The position numbers and the translations under genes are program-made. The notes beneath the pieces are model-generated. The model searched no databases and had not been told where the DNA came from. It was given only the letters and a program-made list of their open reading frames with translations. This document shows, in pieces, positions 56,201 to 64,000 of a DNA stretch of 64,000 bases. The stretch covers positions 12,001,249-12,065,248 of the forward strand of contig NC_033628.1 of NCBI RefSeq assembly GCF_001540865.1, written 5' to 3'. Position 1 is the first letter of the stretch; every line of letters starts with the position of its first letter. Source of the DNA: Ananas comosus. Its lineage: Eukaryota > Streptophyta > Magnoliopsida > Poales > Bromeliaceae.

Positions 56201-58881
56201 ACAGGCCTCACAAAGAGTAAAATCATTACAAGATTTATTTTTTCTATTTTTTCGCCTAATTTATGTTAATTATGATTTTGTAGAGGAAATTCGTAAAGAC
56301 TCAGAATCACAAGGCAGTAATCTTGTCATGAAAAAAATCTCTGCTGCTGAACCAATAATTGTACCAATAGTTTTGCGGATGGCTGAGTTTGATCACAAGG
56401 TTTGTTTTATCTGTGTCTTGCTATGAATTATGACCATTAGTTATTCTGGTACTTCTTGCCGAATTACGATAGTTACGGGATATTATTTGACCATTATAAT
56501 GGTGGGAATGATTATATTTAAGCTGTTAACTTCGTTTCTTTTGTTATACTGTGACTGACACAAGTGACTTCCAAATTCCAACATTTCATGCTGATCATCA
56601 TGTCATTCTGTTCTTCTTTATAACCTTGAAGCTTCATTTTGCTGCCTCTATTTGTTGCTGATAACATCCAGCCTTTGCTATTGTTTGCTCTTGAGTATTC
56701 CCAACTCCTAAATTGAGTTTACTTAGCTTCCTGATTCGCTTGAAATGGCAAATATTTCCATTTTATTTGTGCTCCGTTAGCTAGTCATTTCCTAGTTGAT
56801 CTTGTCAGTTTGCATTAACAGGTTTATTGCCGTCCTACTTTTTGTTTATAAATCACTTTCTGATTCCAATATCATATATTGACTAAATGTTCATCAAGCA
56901 AGTTTTGGTTGTTTTATGTCTTTCACTATCTGATAATTAAGTGTCGCAGTTGAATTTAAATGTACGTATTGAGTCAGCTGTGTATGTTTGGTTGGATGTG
57001 AAATGGTGTTTCAGTTAATGTCATTGTAGCTATATTATAGCTTTTCAAATGAGTTTGTTACTGGATGCAGGCGTTGTTAGAGGAATGGATAGCCACTAGG
57101 AACTTTGGAGATAAGTGTCTACTGCAGGTACTTGGTAGAGTTTTTCTCAATAGGTGCTGTTCTTTGGTCTGGTGGCTAAAACAAATGCATGATATTGAAC
57201 CTATTTCTATATTGAAACCTATAATTTTCAAAACATATTCTTGTATATTGGTATTAATAAGTAGACATTGCATCGCAACATCTGGCTATGGAGAATTGTT
57301 TTGATGACATTACTACATTGCGGAGTGAACTGTTGAATGCTTGCTTTCTATTGTTTCCTTTTTTTCTTTTTCCCCATTATGTGGAAAATGCTTAGAGTTT
57401 TACCTCATTGAAGTTTCTTCTTATCTCTTGTTGTTCAAATAAGTATTTTGTTTCATTTAGTACTTTATGTTGACTGATGTGTGCAAGTGTGGAACTTCTC
57501 TATGAATGAACTATTCTGATATACCTAATATATAGCAAACTTAGGCAGAGTTCACATTCGTGGTTGCTGGTTTTTGTGCCATTTCGCACTACTTAGCTGA
57601 CTCTTCTCTTATTTTTTTGCCCCAACATTTCTATTTTATATGTTGTTGAATGTATAGCTAAACAAGTTTCACTTTTATGGTTCCTGTCAAGCTATGCCTC
57701 CGCACCACACTGGCCTCATGCATAGTTTTATTAGATGTTCGCTTTTTATAGTTGACATGTTGTAGAATGAATTAAAAGGTCTTCAACATTTTCTCATGGA
57801 GCTTCACTTGTTTAATCATGCAGGATCATGATAAGCTTATCAGTAATCTTAAAATTATCCAGGACTACCTTTGCTCTTTCGAATCACAGGTAAATAATTT
57901 TATTATATTTCTTCTTCATGTGATTATTGGACCAAATTTTACTACCTTACGTTGTATTTGAAATTTAATTCTCATTAATAAGTGCTCACTGAAAATGTTC
58001 CAGAATCCAGAACATGTTGTGATTGCGTTGTTTGGCTTGAAGAAGAACATGTTTTGTTTTGATAAATATAGTATTGTTTCTTATTGAGTGAAGCTTTTGA
58101 ATTTTGTGGTGGATGAGTATTAAAATTGCAGTGTCAGTCATGTGCAATACATAGTAAGCTTTCAAGTTAGGTCAATCTGTAATTCGATGCTAAATAGAAA
58201 GTACAATTTATGAAAGCTCATGCTCCAGAAGTTAAAAGAGATTGGATTACTGGTTAACCAAGTATACTGAGATATTGATTGTCTTGTGCCACAGAACAAA
58301 GCTGAAGAAAAGATGAAGTGTCCTCTGTTAAATTATATGAAGCAATCTTTGTTCTCCAATAGTTTAACCTATCAGAGAATTATGTTTTTATTATTTATAT
58401 TCAACAACTCCCTCTCCCCTTTTCAACTTAGTTCTGGTCTTTGAAGCAGGGACTGACGGTCATTAATATTTCTGCGACTACATTTCCTCAAACATTGGAT
58501 TGGCTCCATAGCTATTTTCTTCAGGTATGAGAAGCATTTTGTTGATCCAATAGCTATAGTTTGAGCTAGTCTTATTCATGTATTTACATCAAAGTCAACA
58601 TAGACAATAAAGGTGCTCATGATAAAGGAAATTAGATTAGTAATTGTACATATAAATCTTCCCGCTTAGAGATGTTTGTGATCACCCGTAAATTTTATTG
58701 AAACCAGGAAGATTTCTGTAGACATTTCTTTTTAATTTGAGCTTAAAGATTATGTAGTTATAAGGTTAATCTGCATATTCTCCTGACAAAGATACGTGGT
58801 TATTCCTTTTACTTTCAGTGTATAGAGCGGGGCGTTTCTGCTGCATCTTGCAAAGCTGTTAAACCGCCAGAAGAGAACTAG
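50252..58881 (+). CDS. LPA1-like: LPA1-family P-loop NTPase (2-phosphoglycerate kinase-like)
   Basis: Homologue of the plant LOW PHYTIC ACID 1 proteins, P-loop kinases with similarity to archaeal 2-phosphoglycerate kinase that affect seed phytic acid. Fifteen exons: 50252..50469, 50550..50630, 51378..51451, 52187..52220, 53773..53831, 54517..54631, 54711..54748, 54957..55054, 55166..55221, 55738..56038, 56284..56399, 57071..57127, 57824..57889, 58450..58524, 58819..58881. Exons 2-15 join in perfect phase to 410 aa, with exon 1 adding about 73. Visible blocks are KYDFVKVKV, YYVLSRFLLSRMLTVTKIPN, SQSDLEANLFKLMERRGYGE, the Walker A loop GTACTGKST, WARDFNSSEELITEFCRECR, KPIIIEGIHLDPSIYL and FPQTLDWLHSYFLQ. 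Walker A has Thr where I recall Val in relatives. Oddity: exon 1 ends in frame 1 (KYDFVK) while every upstream ATG is in another frame, so one indel lies between about 50321 and 50443. It is shorter than the roughly 700-aa Arabidopsis relatives. Confidence 0.9.
50631..53772 (+). other. Large introns 2-4 of the LPA1-family gene
   Basis: Introns of 747, 735 and 1552 bp. Intron 4 (52221-53772) carries the hAT-like MITE at 52502-53117. No hidden exon was recognised. Later introns over 500 bp (53832-54516, 55222-55737, 56400-57070, 57128-57823, 57890-58449) are AT-rich and appear empty. Confidence 0.7.
52502..53117 (+). mobile_element. hAT-like MITE of the AACGAGCTGA family, copy 2, in an LPA1-family intron
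   Basis: Ends are TAGGGCTGACATCCGGCTCA and, inverted, TAAGGCTGTCAACAAGTCGA. The interior has repeated AACGAGCT and CTAGCTCG words in both orientations. Its start matches the end of the element at 28441-28956. No convincing 8-bp duplication was found. Confidence 0.6.
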
Positions 58882-61178
58882 ATAGGCACTGTATAGCTAA
58901 ACTTTCAGAGGTAGTTACCTTATACACTTTGTTTGCCTTGTATGTGCATTTAATATCTATGTATATGTACATGAGGCATTATTTATGCAATTCACAGCAC
59001 CTTACACAAATTTTCGTTTGCAATCGAGGAAAATTAAGTTTAATCGCAGCATGCCTACATGCTTTCCCTTTTCTACTTCAGGCAAAATTATAAGTTGTTT
59101 TCCAAATTGCATTAGAAGGCCATTAGTAACAAATTAGCCCTAATTTAGGGCGTATTTGTTAAATTGTAATTTCCTCTGCCGAAGTGGCAACTTTTTGGTG
59201 AACTCAACTTCGTGCACTCTCTTCTGTTAATAAGTTGTAACTGCACTCACCTACGTGAATTAGAGAGCCTATTTCACAGGGAGTTTTTGAGTCCTGGTAA
59301 GAAACTAAGAATTAGAGTTAAATGTATTCGCCAAACTTTTTGGGTTCTGAATTTTGTTGGAATGACATTTTTGGACTTAGATCCAATTAAACAAGGCCTT
59401 AAAACATGATCAAAATTCTCAGTCCGTGTTATTGATGCCATTATTGATGCCATTCGACTGTTGTTGTTTCCTGATTTTGCTCTCTTTTTCAGTTGAGAGG
59501 GTGGCCAAACTGTAAGTAGGGTTTGTCAAAAAAGTCTCCAGTACAGATAATATGTAGTGCATAAAAAATTATTTTTTTTTTCCCCAATGATCATTATGCA
59601 TGAGCTCTACATATCCTCTCAAAGATCTGAGATGGAATAGAGGATGGAATAGAGGGTCGATTACTGCTGTGGTGCATCAATGCATACAACAATTCCAAGC
59701 ATCTGAAGAAGTCATAAGGCGCCCCTTTCAATAATAATCTACGTGACAACAATGACGATTGGTTGTGATGATCACAATAGCGATAACGATGTTGATGATC
59801 ATCACCGTCTTAATGAGCTGAATGAAAAACGAAAAAGAAGAGAAAGTCTTCCGAGTTATAATACAATGCTAGCGAGATATCTTCTTTCATGGCGATCACT
59901 TACACACGAAACTTTTCGATCCACATGCGGGCCTCGCAATTTATGACATACATATAGATATGGCGGTTCGTCTGTTCGAGTTTCAGCTCGAGAACTCCAA
60001 AATAGTAATCTAGGGGATGAAACTCCCAAAATGACATCACGCCACAAAAATGTAGAGAACATTGCAAGTTAAAAGGCAAATTCGTGATCATCCAAAACCC
60101 CCACCTTATCATTTATTAACATACCTAACTAAAATGATGTGTTCAGTTAAAGCGAAAAAATGATCTTCATTTTACTGCAATAATTCCAATTGGTGGGAAT
60201 TCCCTCCGGACCACAAGAAATTTCAAAAATTACACCCTCAATCATTGCCAGCTCTAGATGCGTGAGAAAAAATAGAAAACTTAATTTCAAGAAGTACCAA
60301 GTAACTATTCAGAGTATCGAAAGCGGGGAGCACCTTAAAGCACCTTAAAGTGTCCTACCTAAGTATTGCCAATCAATCAATTGCCAAATACTATTACATG
60401 ATAGCATGCAGGTTTTTTTTTTTTTTTTTTTTTTTCCTCACCAGAACCAAAACAACGATAAACTAGTATTATTTTTCGGTTAATAATGCTAACCACTAAT
60501 TCGAAGAGCTCGAGTGATTAGAAACAAAACAATCAACTCACTTTAAAGTGAATAAATATACATATATGCAGCCTCCGATTGAGACTTAATTCAATTCGGC
60601 TTTCGTCGTGGAACAAAATACAGATCCCTTGAAGGCAATATTATTTTAGTTTTTATAATTTATTATACTTAGATTGAAAATAATAGTTTGGTCAAGCAAA
60701 TAGATAATTTTATTTTATTTTTTTCATCCTTTGTTATATGATTAGGAAGCTTCTCACATGAAATTTTTGCTCACATTTGAGCACCTCTTTTCCGTTATCT
60801 CCCGTCCTAAGATTCCGTTTTCATCCATCAATCACCATCACCACGTCCTATCACGTGACTCCAATACTTTCCACCTTTTTATTTCCTACGCAAAAAAGGT
60901 TGCTGGTCGTTGCAGCATCAAGTCACGTGCCACCCCACCTCCCCTAATTTACCTTTTACTCGCTTTAAACTTTTTTTTTTTTTAGGAAAAAACAATTGAA
61001 AAGAAAAATAAAACGAAAACTAGGTGCAGCTCGAATCATCGGATGAAAAAGAAATTCACGAATTTCAAATTTATACCGAGAGAAAAATTTCCAAATTTAA
61101 TTAGAGAATAAAAATGATCAGAAACTGAAGAGGAGGAGGAGGAGGAGGAGGAGGAGGAGAGACGATCGATGCACGGTC
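58882..61178. other. Convergent intergenic region between the LPA1-family and GATA genes
   Basis: Holds both 3' UTRs. A poly-T run lies at about 60412-60436, and a small tandem duplication (AGCACCTTAA twice) at about 60329-60350. Short open frames lack recognisable motifs. Confidence 0.55.
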
Positions 61179-61595
61179 TCAGCAGACACCGTAGTCGTGG
61201 AAGATGAGATCGGCCGCCGCGGCGGCTGCGGCGGCGGCGGCGGCGGCGGAGGAGGAGGAGGTGTCGCGGTGGCGGAGGAGGAGGAGCTCCTTTTGGCGGC
61301 GGAGCTCCATGACCTTGCGGTGGGAGTTGGAGTGCTGGGTGAGGACGAAGGTGGGGCTCGCGGCGGGGCGGTACTCGGGGACGAGGCGCCCGGACTTGTA
61401 CCGCACCCCGCACGCGTTGCACAGCGTCTTCGGCCCCAGCGGCCCCGTCCGCCACTGCGGCGTCTTCTCCGACGCGCAGTGCGTGCACCGCCGCACCCCT
61501 CCCTCCACCCCGACCTGATGATGATCCCCACCCCCCCCGTTCTTCCGCGCCCTCCCGTTCCCGGACCTCGGCTTCGACGACGGGAACTCCGACGA

Positions 61596-61626
<31 letters not shown>

Positions 61627-62340
61627 TGCTGCGGCTGCGCCGCCGCCGCCGCCGCCGCGCCGCGAAAGCCGACCACGCGCCGCCTCCCGCGCTTGCTCCG
61701 CCGCCCCTCGCCCCGCCGCGCCGCTGACGTCGGCCCCCAGGTGGCCCGCCTCCGCCGACGCCGCCGGAGGCGGGAGGTTCGCCGCGGACGATGACGGCGG
61801 GTAGGGCACGACGTCCGAGAAGGAGTCGTCCACGAACGTCGACAGCCACTCCAGCTCCGCCGCTTCCTCGCTCTGCAATGCACGCTCAGAATTTTACCCA
61901 CTACATATATATATATATATGAATATAAATGTATATATATTTCGATCGTTAAATTCTGGCGAAAATGCGCGATTAGGGTTCGGCGTGCGTACGGGGAAGT
62001 AGAGTTCGTCGGTGAAGGAGCAGTGGAGATTGGATTGGAAATCCGAGGAGGAGCTCCCGCCGGTAATGGCCGATGACGGCTCCGTTGGCGGAAGCAGAAG
62101 GTTATCTACCCCCGCCGCTGCTGCTGCGGGAAATGCTTCTTGGTTAGAGAAGTCGAGGAGGTCGTCAATTCGGAGAGAATCAGTGGCTGACGGAAGCCCG
62201 TAGAGGTACGCGGGCGACACGCCGCTTGCTGTAGTAATTGGGGTAGTAATGTTGGCCGCATTAGAGAAAGTCGCCCCCATCCCCACCCCCATTCCGAAGT
62301 ACTCCACGCCCCCCATTCCCATCTCCCACTCTGAAGCCAT
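61179..62340 (-). CDS. GATA zinc-finger transcription factor (subfamily A type), one apparent frameshift
   Basis: DNA-binding regulator with a plant type-IV GATA finger. Exon 1 is 62340..61993 (116 aa, [15 protein letters not shown]...), with conserved [14 protein letters not shown] and Ser-rich blocks ending DELYFP. Exon 2 is 61872..61179. It starts in phase 0 with [20 protein letters not shown], the subfamily A acidic motif. The finger [20 protein letters not shown], continuing to [20 protein letters not shown] (C-x2-C-x18-C-x2-C), and the helix [16 protein letters not shown] lie in another frame, which runs to the stop TGA at 61181-61179. Exon 2 is 694 nt, one base more than a multiple of three. 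The shift lies between about 61690 and 61745, in a GC-rich repetitive stretch just before RSKRGRRR. No stop codon separates the two frames, so a single-base sequence error or a very recent mutation explains it. It is convergent with the LPA1-family gene. Confidence 0.88.
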
Positions 62341-63500
62341 TGGTGGGGATTAATGAACACTATACTACTACTGCCCGCTGCTAGAGCTTTTTTTTCCCTT
62401 TTTTTTTTTTTTTTTTCCTTTTTCCCCTTTCCTAGTGTGGGAGTGGAGGAGTTGGGGGTTGGGGAGTGAGAGGCGAAGTTAAAAAGGAAGCGGGGAGGAA
62501 TAGTGGGGTTGGGGATAAATTATGCTCTCAATAATAATAATAATTTGTGATTATAATTTGAATAATGAAGCTGCAACCCAGCAGGCATGCAGCAACAACG
62601 TGCCCCAAGCAATGCATCCATCCCCATCCCCATCCTTCCCCACTCTCCTTCTCCCAACCTCCTCCTCCTCCCCCTTCCCCCTCGCTTTAAATTCTTGTTA
62701 CTTTCACCCTTCCATTTATCTCCCCCTCCCTTTACTCCACCCCTCAATTTTCTCTCTCTTCCATGTGATACTGTGGGTCGGGAGCATGCTCCTTTACTCT
62801 CTCGCTCTAAATAATTGCCATCAAAGATTAGAAACTATTTGCTTGCGCCAGGCGCACCACACCAGCCCCCGGGACAAGTGCGTCACAGAGATGGATCTAA
62901 ATAAAATTTGTCGGACCACTCAACCCACTATAGACCTTAAGAAAATAAGTTTCATTTCATCCTATGCTTCTATCTAAACTACATGTCGAATTATGAATTA
63001 GGATTAGAATTAAGCCAATATTTGAATTAAAAATCGAATATATGAACGCATAGGAGGAGACAACATGGACGAGTTCACGTCAGCATATACGGTCAACAAT
63101 ATACAGTGGCGCGTGCGGTCAACTAAGAAAAAAAAAAAAAAAAGGGGGATGTACGGTATTTAATATCCACATGAGAGAAAAAAGATTACAAAGCGCAACA
63201 GGTGTAACAAGTACTTGGGTGTAACCTTCGTTTCTCCCCCATTCAAATAGTTATATTGTTTGCATCTACGAGTAACCGGATGCCACCTAAGATTCAGCTT
63301 TGTCCTCCCCACGACGGTAACACTCGTGAGAAACTTGAAACTCACACGTGATGTGCGGCTCAGAGGGCGAAGGGTTAAATTCGTTGGAAATTAACTATTG
63401 ACTACTAATAACGCACGTGAGACGCGTGNAGAAAGCAGAGCAACCATCTATTGACTTGAATGTAAGTTTGTTCTCCCCTTAATGGTACATGGGCAAATTA
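62341..63500. other. Upstream region of the GATA gene
   Basis: A poly-T/C-rich run (about 62382-62430) lies close to the start. A TC-rich patch (62610-62760) follows, then AT-rich DNA with an N at 63429. No further gene is recognised. Confidence 0.5.
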
Positions 63501-64000
63501 GCAAATCATTGATGCTGTTTTTTTTTTTTTTTTTTTTTTTTCCTGCACTGATTGGCCGTGCACGGTGGAGCGTAAAAGCACACGTGGGACGCCACACGCA
63601 CCTCGGTGGGGCCCGCTCTGCGGCGGCGAGCGTGTGGGCGAGCACGGTGTTTGGTGTTCGGGGCCGGGGAGCGCGCGCGCGGGGGCGGAGGTTGTTACCG
63701 CGGAGGGGGTGAAGAAGGAGGGCTGCTGACGCGAGGACACGTGGACTGTCGGGGCGCGTGGGGACCACCACCGCACCTGACTCTCACGTCGCGTTTGCTT
63801 CACCTGTTCCCAAGTGCACCACCCCCTCTCTCTTTTTTCACCAAACGCGAAAAAATAAAAAATCGTTTTAGCGTCAAAGTCCCCGGGCGTGCCAGCTGGC
63901 TCCAGTGGTGAAAAACACCCCCCAGTCGGCCACTGAGATTTTGTAGACCAGGTGTACCACGTCACCCGTGGACCACAATAGAGAAAAAAAAATTATGTTA
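63320..64000. promoter_or_regulatory. Cluster of ACGT-core motifs at the right edge
   Basis: At least six ACGT-core words occur: CTCACACGTGATG (about 63340), AACGCACGTGAGACGCG (about 63410), AGCACACGTGGGACG (about 63578), GGACACGTGGACTG (about 63735), CTCACGTCGCG (about 63782) and CCACGTCACCCG (about 63957). They are G-box/ABRE-like. The downstream gene, if any, is outside the window. Confidence 0.45.

Noticed and set aside
61036..61878. Two competing long minus-strand frames as separate genes
   Set aside because: They are two halves of one GATA protein separated by a frameshift, not two genes.
1..64000. CRISPR arrays, bacterial operons, rRNA genes or organellar DNA
   Set aside because: No such structures are seen. 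The spliced genes and transposon types are those of a plant nuclear genome.

Overview
The window is nuclear DNA of a flowering plant, most likely a monocot. All genes are spliced with GT-AG introns. Several first exons are extremely GC-rich, as is typical of monocots, while intergenic DNA is AT-rich and full of MITEs, a tRNA-derived SINE and miniature LTR elements. (GA/CT)n tracts sit just upstream of several start codons. The species cannot be fixed from the sequence; a non-grass monocot such as a bromeliad, palm or banana relative would fit. Five single N bases show that this is a draft assembly.

Left gene-dense part (1-16.5 kb): a pectin methylesterase gene (+, 5 exons, 347 aa) is convergent with PEX19 (-, 5 exons, 258 aa, CaaX terminus on a distant last exon). 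Behind PEX19 on the same strand lies a 685-aa two-exon protein with two U1-type zinc fingers. Its 4.6-kb intron carries four MITEs or MITE candidates. It is divergent from a beta-expansin gene (+, 278 aa); the shared 0.7-kb promoter region is rich in GGCCCA/TGGGCC motifs.

Middle (16.5-50 kb): mostly mobile elements. A C2H2 (ZAT-type) zinc-finger repressor gene lies at 22.6-23.6 kb but is broken by several frameshifts. Two tandemly duplicated beta-expansin genes (-, 276 and 279 aa) lie at 32.6-33.8 and 39.1-40.5 kb. Mobile elements include two MULE-type MITEs with 9-bp target duplications, Tourist-type MITEs with TTA duplications, hAT-type MITEs, foldback elements, a SINE family (five copies), a 238-bp LTR family (a solo LTR plus a miniature element) and a candidate Pack-MULE at 46.5-47.4 kb.

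Right part (50-64 kb): a 15-exon LPA1-family P-loop kinase gene (+) is convergent with a GATA transcription factor gene (-). Both are readable across conserved domains, but each has one apparent frameshift in a low-complexity GC-rich stretch. The right edge carries a cluster of ACGT (G-box/ABRE-like) motifs with no visible gene.

Functionally, the pectin methylesterase and three beta-expansins all act on cell-wall loosening or remodelling. PEX19, the LPA1-type kinase, the U1 zinc-finger protein and the two transcription factors are unrelated neighbours, as is normal in plant genomes.
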